From contig NZ_CP053452.2 in the NCBI RefSeq assembly GCF_013128195.2, positions 6,882,001-6,946,000 of the forward strand: DNA of 64,000 bases. Reading direction: 5' to 3'. Position numbers and translations under genes: made by a program. Positions 1 through 8,168 of this stretch are shown here, one piece after another; within the stretch, counting starts at the first letter, position 1; each line of letters opens with the position of its first letter. Origin of the DNA: Frigoriglobus tundricola (GTDB lineage: Bacteria > Planctomycetota > Planctomycetia > Gemmatales > Gemmataceae). The notes under the pieces were generated by a model, which was not told the DNA's origin, did not search any database, and worked only from the letters and a program-made list of their open reading frames with translations.

Positions 1-246
1 GTGTCCGTCGAGCAACGCGTGATCGATATCGTGAGCGAGCACTTCGCTTACGATAAAGAGAAGATCACCCGAACCACCACGTTCATTGAAGACATCGGCG
101 CCGACTCCCTCGACATTGTCGAGTTCGTCATGGAACTGGAGGAGGAGTTCGACATCCAGATCCCCGACGACCAGGCCGAGAAGATCAAGACCGTGGGCGA
201 GGCCGTCGATTACATCGACAACGCCATCAAGAACAAACCGCAGTGA
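1..246 (+). CDS. acpP: Acyl carrier protein
   Basis: This 81-residue acidic protein carries the growing fatty acyl chain on a 4'-phosphopantetheine arm during type II fatty acid synthesis in the cytoplasm. The attachment serine is S36 in the motif GADSLDIVEF, followed by the typical acidic helix II ELEEEFDIQIPD. Its length matches the family (about 77-80 residues). The GTG start is the first base of the window, so its ribosome binding site and upstream neighbours cannot be seen. The next gene, a ketoacyl-ACP synthase, starts about 20 bases after the stop codon, and this pairing is the standard acpP-fabF arrangement, so the two are probably cotranscribed. Confidence 0.95.
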   Translation: MSVEQRVIDIVSEHFAYDKEKITRTTTFIEDIGADSLDIVEFVMELEEEFDIQIPDDQAEKIKTVGEAVDYIDNAIKNKPQ

Positions 247-266
247 CCCCGCCGGTGACCGCAGCT

Positions 267-1511
267 ATGACACACCGCCGGGTGGTGATCACCGGGCTGG
301 GGACCGTGAACCCGCTCGCGCTGAACGTGCCGGACTACTGGCGGGGCCTCCTCGCCGGGCACAGCGGCATCGCGCCCATCACGCTCTTCGACACCACCGA
401 CTTCAAAGTGAAGTTCGGGGGCGAGGTGAAGGGCTTCGCGCCCGAGCCGGTCATCGACACCCGATCCGCTCGGAAGCTCGACCGGTTCACCCAGTTCGCC
501 GTCGTCGCCGCCGCCGAAGCCGTCAGGGACAGCGGCATCGACTTCGCCGCGGAGAACGCGTTCCGGTGCGGCTGCATCCTCGGCAGCGGGATCGGCGGCA
601 TCGCCGAACTCGAAGAGGGGCACCGCACGCTGATGGAGCGCGGCCCCGGGCGGCTCGGGCCGTTCCTCATCGCCAAGATGATCGCCAACGCGGCCAGCGG
701 CAACATCTCCATCCACTTCGGCCTCCGCGGCCCCAACACCACCGTCTCCACCGCGTGCTCGTCGGCCGCCCACGCCATTGCGGACTCGCTCGCCGCCATC
801 CGGCAGGGCCACGCCGACGTGATGGTGACCGGCGGCAGCGAGGCCGCGATCACCCCGCTCGGGCTCGGCGGGTTCATCGCGTGCCGGGCGGTTTCGGACC
901 GCAACGGCGACCCGCCCCGGGCCAGCCGCCCGTTCGACAAGGACCGCGACGGCTTCGTGCTCAGCGAGGGCGCCGGCCTCCTGGTCCTCGAGGAGTACGA
1001 GCGGGCGAAGGCGCGGAACGCGACGATCTACGCCGAGGTGTGCGGCGCCGGGAACACCGCGGACGCCTACCACATCACCGCCCCGCACGAGGACGGCATC
1101 GGCGCCGCCGAGGCGATGCGGATGGCGATCCGCGACTCCGGGTGGAACGCCGACGAGGTGCGTTACATCAACGCCCACGGCACCAGCACCGGCCTGGGCG
1201 ACGTGGCCGAGACGAAGGCGATCAAGCAGGTGTTCGGGGACCACGCGAAGAAGCTGATGATCTCCAGCACCAAGAGCATGATCGGCCACCTGCTCGGCGC
1301 CAGCGGCGGGGTGGAGGCGGTGGCGTGCGCGCTGAGCATCAAGCACGGCGTGCTGCACCCCACGATCAACCTCGTGAACCAGGACTTCGAAGCCGGCTGC
1401 GACCTCGACTACGTCCCCAACACGGCCCGCGAGGTCCGCGTCCGCCGCGTGCTGTCCAACAGCTTCGGCTTCGGCGGGCACAACTGCTCGATCGCCCTCG
1501 GCGCGGTCTAA
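267..1511 (+). CDS. fabF: Beta-ketoacyl-ACP synthase II
   Basis: KAS II condenses malonyl-ACP with acyl-ACP to lengthen fatty acids. From the ATG at 267 the protein has 414 residues, the usual length. The catalytic Cys-His-His triad is visible: C164 in VSTACSSAAHAI, H304 in INAHGTSTGLGD and H341 in MIGHLLGASGG. The C-terminal NSFGFGGHNCS loop is also typical. A GTG at 243 would overlap the acpP stop and add eight residues (MTPPVTAA), but the protein beginning MTHRRVVITGLG matches the normal KAS N-terminus better. It lies directly behind acpP and is probably in the same operon. A 48-bp-arm palindrome follows the stop codon and may serve as a terminator. Confidence 0.95.
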   Translation: MTHRRVVITGLGTVNPLALNVPDYWRGLLAGHSGIAPITLFDTTDFKVKFGGEVKGFAPEPVIDTRSARKLDRFTQFAVVAAAEAVRDSGIDFAAENAFRCGCILGSGIGGIAELEEGHRTLMERGPGRLGPFLIAKMIANAASGNISIHFGLRGPNTTVSTACSSAAHAIADSLAAIRQGHADVMVTGGSEAAITPLGLGGFIACRAVSDRNGDPPRASRPFDKDRDGFVLSEGAGLLVLEEYERAKARNATIYAEVCGAGNTADAYHITAPHEDGIGAAEAMRMAIRDSGWNADEVRYINAHGTSTGLGDVAETKAIKQVFGDHAKKLMISSTKSMIGHLLGASGGVEAVACALSIKHGVLHPTINLVNQDFEAGCDLDYVPNTAREVRVRRVLSNSFGFGGHNCSIALGAV

Positions 1512-1515
1512 ATCA

Positions 1516-1637
1516 CAGAAGAGTAGCCGCACGATAAACGCAGAAAAAGCACGATCAGAGAAAACAGAATGCAGTGTTTGAAAACACGCTTTCTCTGATC
1601 GCGCTTTTTCTGCGTTTATCGTGCGGCTACTCTTCTG
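1516..1637. repeat. Long inverted repeat between fabF and the MoeB-like gene
   Basis: Two 48-base arms at 1516-1563 and 1590-1637 are reverse complements with one mismatch, separated by a 26-base AT-richer spacer. The arms are plain text-like sequence (CAGAAGAGTAGCCGCACG...), much poorer in GC than the flanking genes. The element begins just after the fabF stop and ends 23 bases before the ATG of the next gene. A transcript through it would fold into a very stable hairpin, so it may end fabF transcription, but no U-tract follows. Similar elements occur at 20149-20201, 42485-42612 and 52462-52684. Confidence 0.85.
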
Positions 1638-1660
1638 CTTTCTGCTTTTTGAGAACGCTC

Positions 1661-2848
1661 ATGCCGTTCCCCGATCTGCTCGCCGGCCGGTGGGCCGACG
1701 TGTCCCTCACGCAGCCCGAGTTCGCCCGCTACTCGCGGCACGTCATCATGCCGGAGGTCGGCCTCGACGGGCAGCGGAAGCTCAAGGCCGCGAAGGTGCT
1801 GGTCATCGGCACCGGCGGCCTCGGCTCGCCGCTGGCCCTGTACCTGGCCGCCGCCGGCGTCGGCACGCTCGGGCTCGTCGATTTCGATGTCGTCGATGTG
1901 TCCAACTTGCAGCGGCAGATCATCCACGGCACCGCGGACGTGGGCCGCTCGAAGTGCCAGTCCGCGGCGGCGCGCCTCCGCGACGTGAACCCCGAGGTGA
2001 AGATCGACCTGTGGGAGACCCGCTTCACGTCGCAGAACGCGCTCGACATCGTGAAGGACTACGACGTCGTCGTGGACGGCACCGACAACTTCCCGACGCG
2101 GTACCTCGTCAACGACGCGTGCGTGCTGCTGAACAAGCCGAACGTGTACGGCAGCATCTTCCGCTTCGACGGCCAGGCGACGGTGTTCGACCCCCGCGTG
2201 GGACCGTGCTACCGGTGCCTGTACCCCGAACCGCCCCCGCCGGGCGAGGTGCCGAGCTGCGCCGAGGGCGGGGTGCTGGGCATCCTGCCGGGCGTCATCG
2301 GCTGCATCCAGGCGACGGAAACGATCAAGCTCATCCTCGGCATCGGCGAACCGCTCGTCGGCCGCCTCCTGCACTACGACGCCCTGAACATGACGTTCAA
2401 GACGTTCAAGATCCGCCGCGACCCGAAGTGGGCCATCGGCGCCCCGCACCCGACCGTCACGCGCCTGATCGATTACGAAGAGTTCTGCGGCGTCCGGGGC
2501 GGGGCCGCGCCGGCGCAACCGGGCTTCAGCGGTGGTGACATCACGCCGGAACAGCTCAAGAAGCGCATCGACGCGGGCGAGCACCTGTTCGTGCTGGACG
2601 TGCGGAACCCGAACGAGTTCGCGATCTGCCGCATCCCGGGCACGGTGCTGGTGCCGCTCCCCGAACTGCCCGCGCGGGTGAGTGAGGTGCCGAAGGACCG
2701 GGAGGTGATCGTCCACTGCAAGAGCGGGATGCGGAGCCAGAAGGCGATCGAGTTCCTGAAGGCGCAAGGGTACACGAAGCTCGTGAACCTCACCGGCGGC
2801 ATCCTCGGCTGGGCCGACAAGGTCGATCCGGGGATGCCGCGGTACTGA
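1661..2848 (+). CDS. moeB: MoeB/ThiF-type adenylyltransferase-rhodanese fusion
   Basis: This 395-residue protein probably adenylates the C-terminus of a sulfur-carrier protein (MoaD/ThiS type) and then passes sulfur to it, for molybdopterin, thiamine or thio-modification. The E1-like domain (about 15-275) has the nucleotide loop GTGGLGSP at 50-57, the DFDVVDVSNLQRQ segment, and one zinc cysteine pair CYRC at 183-186. The C-terminal rhodanese domain (about 293-395) has the active-site loop HCKSGMRS with C353. The second zinc pair, normally CPVC after the RRDP segment, is missing: the sequence there reads RRDPKWAIGAPHP. The frame is open upstream to 1574, but those codons lie in the inverted repeat, so the ATG at 1661 is preferred. 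Confidence 0.88.
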   Translation: MPFPDLLAGRWADVSLTQPEFARYSRHVIMPEVGLDGQRKLKAAKVLVIGTGGLGSPLALYLAAAGVGTLGLVDFDVVDVSNLQRQIIHGTADVGRSKCQSAAARLRDVNPEVKIDLWETRFTSQNALDIVKDYDVVVDGTDNFPTRYLVNDACVLLNKPNVYGSIFRFDGQATVFDPRVGPCYRCLYPEPPPPGEVPSCAEGGVLGILPGVIGCIQATETIKLILGIGEPLVGRLLHYDALNMTFKTFKIRRDPKWAIGAPHPTVTRLIDYEEFCGVRGGAAPAQPGFSGGDITPEQLKKRIDAGEHLFVLDVRNPNEFAICRIPGTVLVPLPELPARVSEVPKDREVIVHCKSGMRSQKAIEFLKAQGYTKLVNLTGGILGWADKVDPGMPRY

Positions 2849-2896
2849 CCGGCGGGCGGGGCGGAAGCGCGGGTGCCGCTTCCGCCCCGCGCCGGC

Positions 2897-4174
2897 TCAG
2901 GCGCCCGGAGTGACGGCCGTTTCCTTGACGCCCGGTTCCGTGATCGGCCCGGACCGGTCGCGGAACAGGACCAGAAACACAGCCAGGCACGCGATCACGC
3001 CGACGCTCGGCACCATCCAGAACTCCGACCAGTTCACGGCCTTCGTGACCGGGTCGGTGTACTTGTCCACCAGCCGCCCGCACAACAGGCTGCCCAGCCA
3101 CATCCCGACCCCGTAGGTCAGAAAGCTGAACAGGGCCTGGGCACTGGCCCGGATGTCCTTCGGGGCCTTGTTGTCGCAGTGGATGAACCCGGCGGCGAAG
3201 AAGAAGTCGAAGCAGAACCCGTGCAGCGCCACGCCGACGATCGCCAGCGCGAACCCGAACCCCTCCGGCCCCGCGTTGGCGAACAGGAAATAGCGCAGCC
3301 CCCAGCAGAACATGCCGAGCACCAGCACCCACTTCATCCCGAACCGGACCAGGAACAGCGGCAGCAGCGGCAGGAACACCGTCTCGCACACCTGGCCGAT
3401 GAGCATCGTCGAACCGATGTTCTTCACGTCGCACTGCTTGGCGAGGAAGTCCGCGGTGACGGTGTAATAGAAGGCGAGCACCACGGTGATCGCCAGCGAC
3501 ACGATGAAGAACACCGCGAACGAGAAGTCTTTGAACAGCCCCAGCGCGCGGACGAACGGGACGCCCTGGACCTCCCCCTTCGGCGGGGTGTGCGGGAGGA
3601 AGAAGCTGTACGCGCCCAGCGCGACCGACAGCCCGGCCGCCAGCAGCAGCGGGCCGTTCGTGCTGGCGGCCGTGTGCCCCGCGCCGCCGGCGAACAGCAG
3701 GTCGATGCCGAACCCGGCCGCGATCCACCCGAGCGTCCCCAGGACGCGGATGCCGGGGAAGTCGCGCTGCCCGTCGGGCACGTGCTCGAAGGTGATCGAG
3801 TTCGCCAGCACCAGCGTCGGGTTGAACAACAGGGCGTAGACGAGCGTGAGCGCGAAGAGCGTCCAGTACTCGCCCGGGCTCTGCACCTGGGCGATCAGGT
3901 AGAGCAGCACGCCGCCGGCGAGGTGACAGATCGCCATCAGCTTTTCGCTGGCGAGCAGCCGGTCCGCGACGTAGCCCGCGAAGATGGTCGAGAAGATCGC
4001 CCCGAGGGCCATGTTGCCGATCAGCGCCCCGGCCTGCTCGCCGGTGAAGTCGAGCCCGCGGAGGTACGGGAAGAACACGACGAACCACGACCCCCAGACG
4101 GCGAACTGGAGGAACATCATCGCCGACAGTTTGAGGCGGAGCGGAAGGGCCAGCGGCGGCGCGGCGGAAGCCAT
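2897..4174 (-). CDS. MFS permease, nucleoside:H+ symporter-like
   Basis: A 425-residue inner-membrane protein with about twelve hydrophobic segments. The N-terminal segment MMFLQFAVWGSWFVVFFPYL and the motif AGYVADRLLASEKLM between helices 2 and 3 are typical of the nucleoside:H+ symporter (NupG/XapB) branch of the major facilitator superfamily, which is common in planctomycetes. The substrate cannot be told from sequence. The ATG at 4174 has GGAG six bases upstream (CGGAGTTGTCATG) and is preferred over an in-frame start at 4201. The gene points toward the MoeB-like gene and shares no operon with it. The region between it and the Tex gene holds a hairpin. Confidence 0.8.
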   Translation of the reverse strand: MASAAPPLALPLRLKLSAMMFLQFAVWGSWFVVFFPYLRGLDFTGEQAGALIGNMALGAIFSTIFAGYVADRLLASEKLMAICHLAGGVLLYLIAQVQSPGEYWTLFALTLVYALLFNPTLVLANSITFEHVPDGQRDFPGIRVLGTLGWIAAGFGIDLLFAGGAGHTAASTNGPLLLAAGLSVALGAYSFFLPHTPPKGEVQGVPFVRALGLFKDFSFAVFFIVSLAITVVLAFYYTVTADFLAKQCDVKNIGSTMLIGQVCETVFLPLLPLFLVRFGMKWVLVLGMFCWGLRYFLFANAGPEGFGFALAIVGVALHGFCFDFFFAAGFIHCDNKAPKDIRASAQALFSFLTYGVGMWLGSLLCGRLVDKYTDPVTKAVNWSEFWMVPSVGVIACLAVFLVLFRDRSGPITEPGVKETAVTPGA

Positions 4175-4320
4175 GACAACTCCGAGACGGGGAGCAAACA
4201 CGAGGAATGTCGCTGAATGTAAAAGCGGAGCGGCGGAGAGGCAACAGAGAAGCGGAGAAGTGGGCGCGGAGTAGCGGAAAGAATCGGCATTCTGAGCACC
4301 GCCGGGAGCCGGAACGCGAT

Positions 4321-4363
4321 GATGCCGGCGGGAGACGAGGTCGTTTCGTCTCCCGCCGGCATC
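4321..4363. terminator. Hairpin downstream of the Tex gene
   Basis: Arms at 4321-4338 and 4346-4363 (GATGCCGGCGGGAGACGA and its complement) form a perfect 18-bp stem with a 7-base loop, 14 bases beyond the Tex stop codon. A second, broken stem (GGAACG/CGTTCC) continues outward. There is no clear U-tract, so intrinsic termination is an inference from position and stability. Confidence 0.5.
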
Positions 4364-4376
4364 ACACGTTCCGCGC

Positions 4377-7300
4377 TCACGAACCGGTCAGGCGCCGCCT
4401 TCGGGTTTCGGTTCGTCGGCTTTGGCTTCGGGAGCGGGCGGGGCCGGCGCTTCGTCCGCCTTCGGGTGCTCGGCCTTCGGCGCCGGCTTCGGCTCCTCTT
4501 TCGGCTTCTCCGGCTCCGCCGGTTTGAAGAACGCCGCGAGTTCGTTCAGCGACCGCAGGGGCTTCTTCCCGGCCTTCTGCTCGGGGGTCAGCGACGGCAG
4601 CGGCTTCGGCTTGGACGGCCTCGGCGGCGGGGGCGGCGGCTGAACCGGCGGCAGGGGCGGCGGGGTTCCTCCCGCGGGTGCCGGAGACGCGGCTCCGCCG
4701 TGGCCCTGACGCGGCGGGCCGCCCGGTCCCGCGCCCGCCGAACCGACCCTGGCCCTGACCCTGACCCTGGCGCGGTTGGAACGCCGGCCGGTCGCCACGC
4801 GGCTGGAAGGTGGGCCGCTCCGGGCGCTGCGGGAGCGGCTGCTGCGGCTGCGGGCGCTCGCGGGGCTGCTCCTGGGGCCGGTCGCGGTCGCCGCCGCGCG
4901 GGCCGCGGTCGCCGCGCGCTTCGGCCGGCGGGCCGGCGAACCGCCCGCCGCGCTCCTGCGGGCGGCGCTCCTGGCCCGGCGCGATCATCGAGAGCGAGAT
5001 CTTCTTCTCGCCCGGCTTCACTTCCATCACCCACACCGTGACCACGTCGCCGACCGACACCACGTCGTACGGGCTCTTGATGTACCGGTTCGCCATCTGG
5101 CTGATGTGGACCAGGCCGCTCTCCTTCAGCCCGATGTCCACGAACGCCCCGAACGGCACCACGTTGAGCACGGTGCCCTTCAGCTCCATGCCGGGGGTGA
5201 TGTCCTCGAGCTTCAGCACGCCGGTCTTGAAGATCGGCGGCGGCAGGTCCTCGCGGGGGTCGCGGCCGGGCCGGGCGAGGGCCGCGAAGATGTCGTCGAG
5301 GGTCGGCTCGCCGACGCTCAGCCGCGCCGCGATCTCGCCCAGGTTCGCCGCGTTCAGCTTCTCCCGCAGCTCCTCCACCTTCGCCTTGTCGCGCAGGTCG
5401 GCCGGCGCGAGGCCGAACTCGGCCAGCACCTGCCGGGCGATCGGGTAACTTTCGGGGTGGATCCAGGTGGCGTCGAGCGGGTCGGCGCCGTCGCGGAGCT
5501 TGAGGAACCCGGCCGCCTGCGTGAACCGCTTCTCGCCGAGGCCGGGCACCTGGAGCAGCTGCTCGCGGTTGGCGAACGCGCCGTGCCGCTCGCGGTAGGT
5601 GACGATCTCGCGGGCCACCAACTGGTTCAGCCCGGACACGTGGCGCAGCAGCGGCACGCTCGCCGTGTTGAGTTCCACGCCCACCTGGTTCACGCTGGAC
5701 TCGATGACCCCCTCGAGCGACTCCTTCAGGTGCTTCGGCTTCACGTCGTGCTGGTACAGGCCGACGCCGATGTGCTGCGGGTCGATCTTCACCAGCTCGG
5801 CGAGCGGGTCCTGCAACCGGCGGCCGATGCTGATGGTGCCGCGGGTGGTGGCGTCGAGGTCCGGGAACTCCTCGCGGGCGACCGGGCTGGCCGAGTAGTC
5901 GCTGGCCCCGGCCTCGATCACGATCACGTACGCCAGGTCCTCGGGGGCCGGCGGCAGCCCCTCGAGCGAGATCGGCGGCGCGGGCGGCGGGGCCGGTTGA
6001 ACGGGAACGGCCGGGGCCGGGCCCGCGCCGGCCGTCAGCGTCTCGCCGGCCGGCGGCTCCGTGGCGCTCAGCGAGACGACCGTCGGCAGGTCGGTGCTGA
6101 GCGTGACCGTTTCGGCCGGCGCGTGCGGGGGGGGCGCCGTCGAACGTGACGGCGGCCGGCGCGTGCGGCTGTTCCGGCGCGGCGGTGACCGCCGCCGGGG
6201 GCGGTTCGGCGGGCATCGTGGCCGCCGCCGGGCGGTCTCGGGCGCCGGGTGCAGGCGGCGGTGCGCGAGGTCGGCGATCAGGTCGGCCACGAGCTGTTCG
6301 GCCTCGCGGCACCCGGTCCCGTTGCCGATGGCGACGACCGCGATCTGGTACTTGCGGACGAGCTGTTCCAGCTTGCGCTTGGCGTCCCCGGCGTCCTTGC
6401 GCTGGCCCTGCGGGTACACGACCGCCTCTTCGAGCAGCTTGCCGGTCTCGTCCAGCGCCGCGAGCTTGCACCCGGTGCGGATGCCGGGGTCCACCGCCAG
6501 CACCCGCTTGCCGCGCAGCGGCGGCTGGAGCAGCAGGCTCCGCAGGTTCTTGGCGAACACCATGATCGCGTGCTCCTGGGCGCGCTCGGTCAGCTCGCGG
6601 CGGACCTCGCGGTCCAGGCTCGGGCGGATCAGGCGCTCCAGGGCGTCGGCGGCCACGGCCTCCATCAGCTCGCGGTGCGGGTGGTCGGCGAGGTTCAGGT
6701 GGTAGGTCGTGATCTCCTTCGCCAGCGCCTGGTCGGTGTCCACCCGCACCCGCAGGACGTTGCCCTTCTCGCCGCGGTTGATCGCCAGCACGCGGTGCGG
6801 CGGGATGTCCTTGACCGGCTCGCGGAAGTCGAAGTACGGCTCGTACTCGCGGCCCTTGCCCTCGGCGACCGTCTCGATGCGGTTGGAGACGACGAGGCCC
6901 GTGTCCCAGGTGAAGGCCCGGAGCGGCCCGCGCACGTCGGCGGACTCGGCGACGAGTTCGGCGAGGATGTTCCGCACCCCGGCCATCACGTCGTCGGTGT
7001 TCAGGAGCCACTTGTCCGGGTCGACGAGCCCCTCCACCACCGGGGCCAGGTCGGTGACGGCGGGGTCCCGGTTGAAGATCGCCTCGGCGAGCGGCCCGAG
7101 GCCCTTTTCGCGGGCCTCCGTGGCGAGCGACTTCTTCTTCGGTTTGAACGGCAGGTACAGGTCCTCGAGCCGCTTGGGCGCCTCGGCCGCGAGGACCGCC
7201 TGCGTGAGCGCGTCGGTCAGCTTGCCCTGGAACGCGATGCTCTTGAGGACGGTGCGCTTGCGGTCGGCCAGCGCGCGGAGGTGGGCCACCCGGTCCTGGA

Positions 7301-7529
7301 TCCGGCGGATCACCTCTTCGTTCAGGCCGCCGGTGCGCTCCTTCCGGTAGCGGGTGATGAACGGGACGGTGTTGTCGTCGTCGAGCAACTGGACGACGGC
7401 CTCCACCTGCGCCTTGCGGATCTGCAGGTCCTGCGCGATGCGGGAGAGGTCGTGCGGCTGCGGCGCCGGGGGCACGTCGGGCACCGGCTGCGCCGGCACG
7501 GCCGGCTCGCGGCGCGCGGGGGCGGCCAC
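4377..7529 (-). CDS. tex: Tex-family S1 RNA-binding transcription accessory protein
   Basis: Tex proteins bind nucleic acid and act with the transcription machinery. The open frame of 1050 residues has, in order, the Tex N-terminal helical domain (DDDNTVPFITRYRKERTGGL near residue 50), the YqgF RNase H-like domain (VLAVDPGIRTGCKLAAL near 345), the helix-hairpin-helix part (VSGLNQLVAREIVTYRERHG), an S1 domain (GTVLNVVPFGAFVDIGLKE) and a Gly/Arg/Gln-rich tail. The family is normally about 720-800 residues. A Pro/Ala-rich insertion of roughly 100 residues splits the YqgF domain between ADLIADL and YVIVIEAGAS. Several segments look frame-shifted: the N-terminus (true start perhaps ATG at 7843), 6127-6250, and the tail after about 4715, where another frame gives a natural Lys/Pro-rich end at 4388. 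Corrected length would be near 1150 residues. Confidence 0.85.
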   Translation of the reverse strand: MAAPARREPAVPAQPVPDVPPAPQPHDLSRIAQDLQIRKAQVEAVVQLLDDDNTVPFITRYRKERTGGLNEEVIRRIQDRVAHLRALADRKRTVLKSIAFQGKLTDALTQAVLAAEAPKRLEDLYLPFKPKKKSLATEAREKGLGPLAEAIFNRDPAVTDLAPVVEGLVDPDKWLLNTDDVMAGVRNILAELVAESADVRGPLRAFTWDTGLVVSNRIETVAEGKGREYEPYFDFREPVKDIPPHRVLAINRGEKGNVLRVRVDTDQALAKEITTYHLNLADHPHRELMEAVAADALERLIRPSLDREVRRELTERAQEHAIMVFAKNLRSLLLQPPLRGKRVLAVDPGIRTGCKLAALDETGKLLEEAVVYPQGQRKDAGDAKRKLEQLVRKYQIAVVAIGNGTGCREAEQLVADLIADLAHRRLHPAPETARRRPRCPPNRPRRRSPPRRNSRTRRPPSRSTAPPPHAPAETVTLSTDLPTVVSLSATEPPAGETLTAGAGPAPAVPVQPAPPPAPPISLEGLPPAPEDLAYVIVIEAGASDYSASPVAREEFPDLDATTRGTISIGRRLQDPLAELVKIDPQHIGVGLYQHDVKPKHLKESLEGVIESSVNQVGVELNTASVPLLRHVSGLNQLVAREIVTYRERHGAFANREQLLQVPGLGEKRFTQAAGFLKLRDGADPLDATWIHPESYPIARQVLAEFGLAPADLRDKAKVEELREKLNAANLGEIAARLSVGEPTLDDIFAALARPGRDPREDLPPPIFKTGVLKLEDITPGMELKGTVLNVVPFGAFVDIGLKESGLVHISQMANRYIKSPYDVVSVGDVVTVWVMEVKPGEKKISLSMIAPGQERRPQERGGRFAGPPAEARGDRGPRGGDRDRPQEQPRERPQPQQPLPQRPERPTFQPRGDRPAFQPRQGQGQGQGRFGGRGTGRPAASGPRRSRVSGTRGRNPAAPAAGSAAAPAAEAVQAEAAAVADPRAEGREEAPAVAERTRGVLQTGGAGEAERGAEAGAEGRAPEGGRSAGPARSRSQSRRTETRRRRLTGS
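4388..4715 (-). other. Probable true C-terminal tail of Tex, in a shifted frame
   Basis: In the frame ending with TGA at 4388-4390 the DNA encodes a Pro-rich stretch and then RSLNELAAFFKPAEPEKPKE, with Lys, Glu, Pro and Ala content typical of natural Tex tails. In the main Tex frame the same DNA gives only Arg/Ala/Gly-rich text (AAVADPRAEGREEAPAVAER) typical of an out-of-frame reading of GC-rich coding DNA. A one-base slip near GGGACCGGGCGGCCCGCC (about 4711-4728) would join the frames. Whether it is sequencing error or real cannot be decided here. Confidence 0.6.
6127..6250 (-). other. Shifted-frame segment inside the Tex YqgF insertion
   Basis: Within the Pro/Ala-rich insertion the Tex frame becomes Arg-rich (ARRRPRCPPNRPRRRSPPRR), while the neighbouring frame gives MPAEPPPAAVTAAPEQPHAP, which matches the composition on both sides. 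One edge is a run of eight G at 6127-6134, and the other is a CCCGGCGGCGG stretch near 6235-6250. Two compensating indels would explain it, leaving the downstream frame intact. Confidence 0.55.
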
Positions 7530-7843
7530 CGCCGGCCCCTCGGCCCCCGGGCGCGGCCGCCGTCTCGCCGACCGGCGTTTCGCCCGCCGGGCGCGTCCGC
7601 ACCCGGTGCTTCAGCGCCCGGCGCGTCCGCGCCCGGTGCGTCCACGACCGGCGCGTCCGCACCCGGTGCTTCAGCGCCCGGCGCGTCCGCGCCCGGTGCG
7701 TCCACGACCGGCGCTTCGGCGCTCGGTGCTTCGCCCGCCGGCGCGTCGGCCGCGGCGGGGGCCGCTTCGACCGGGGTGGGGGTAGCGTGCGGAGCGGGCG
7801 AGGTGTCTTCGTGCGAGTTTGTCGTCGGGTCGGACGGGGTCAT
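7530..7843 (-). other. Probable N-terminal extension of Tex, split by frame breaks
   Basis: From an ATG at 7843 a frame runs MTPSDPTTNSHEDTSPAPHA and then Ala/Pro/Gly/Asp repeats (DAPGADAPGAEAP), before turning Arg-rich near 7585. The next stretch reads naturally in a second frame (GETPVGETAAAPG), and the last part in the Tex frame (GAEGPAVAAPARREP). Two small indels in G/C runs would give one continuous acidic, low-complexity N-terminus in front of the GTG at 7529. Confidence 0.5.
7591..7710. repeat. Two identical 60-bp tandem repeats
   Basis: 7591-7650 and 7651-7710 are identical. Each unit is made of two related 30-base halves beginning GCGCGTCCGC. On the minus strand they encode 20-residue units of the type PGADAPGAEAP plus PVVD, in the N-terminal extension of Tex. 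A diverged half unit follows at 7711-7740. As 60 is a multiple of three, copy-number change would keep the frame. Confidence 0.9.
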
Positions 7844-8072
7844 ATTGCGAACGTCCTGGGGACAGCGGGGCGGCTCCGTCGGCCGGAGTCGAGACGGTCG
7901 AAAAGCCGGGCGGGTTCGCGCACCGGCCCGGCGCACCGAAAGTATCGGTCAGATGGTCATGTCTACGGGGGGATTTGCGAGGCGTCAAGGAAGCCGCCGG
8001 TGCGTAGAGTATATTCTGGTCCGGGCGGAACCGTGTAGTTATTGTGAGCGGCGTTTATTTCGGGGTACGCGC

Positions 8073-8165
8073 GTGCGGCCGTTACCGCTCGATATCGCTG
8101 CGCTCGTGCTGCCGCTCCTGGCGGGCGCCGGGCTGTTCGCGCTGGGGCGCACGTTCCGGCGCTGA
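8073..8165 (+). CDS. Possible 30-residue leader membrane peptide
   Basis: A GTG at 8073 opens a 30-codon frame, MRPLPLDIAALVLPLLAGAG then LFALGRTFRR, which is a single membrane-spanning helix with a basic end. It stops with TGA at 8163-8165, one codon before, and in the same frame as, the TTG start of the next gene. It could be a translationally coupled leader peptide, or the first helix of the next protein cut off by a nonsense or sequence error. GGGG lies eight bases before the GTG. Confidence 0.35.
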   Translation: MRPLPLDIAALVLPLLAGAGLFALGRTFRR

Positions 8166-8168
8166 CCG

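Noticed and set aside
210-1532. Minus-strand open frame over fabF
   Set aside because: The plus strand encodes a complete KAS II with its triad, and the reverse frame is shadow sequence.
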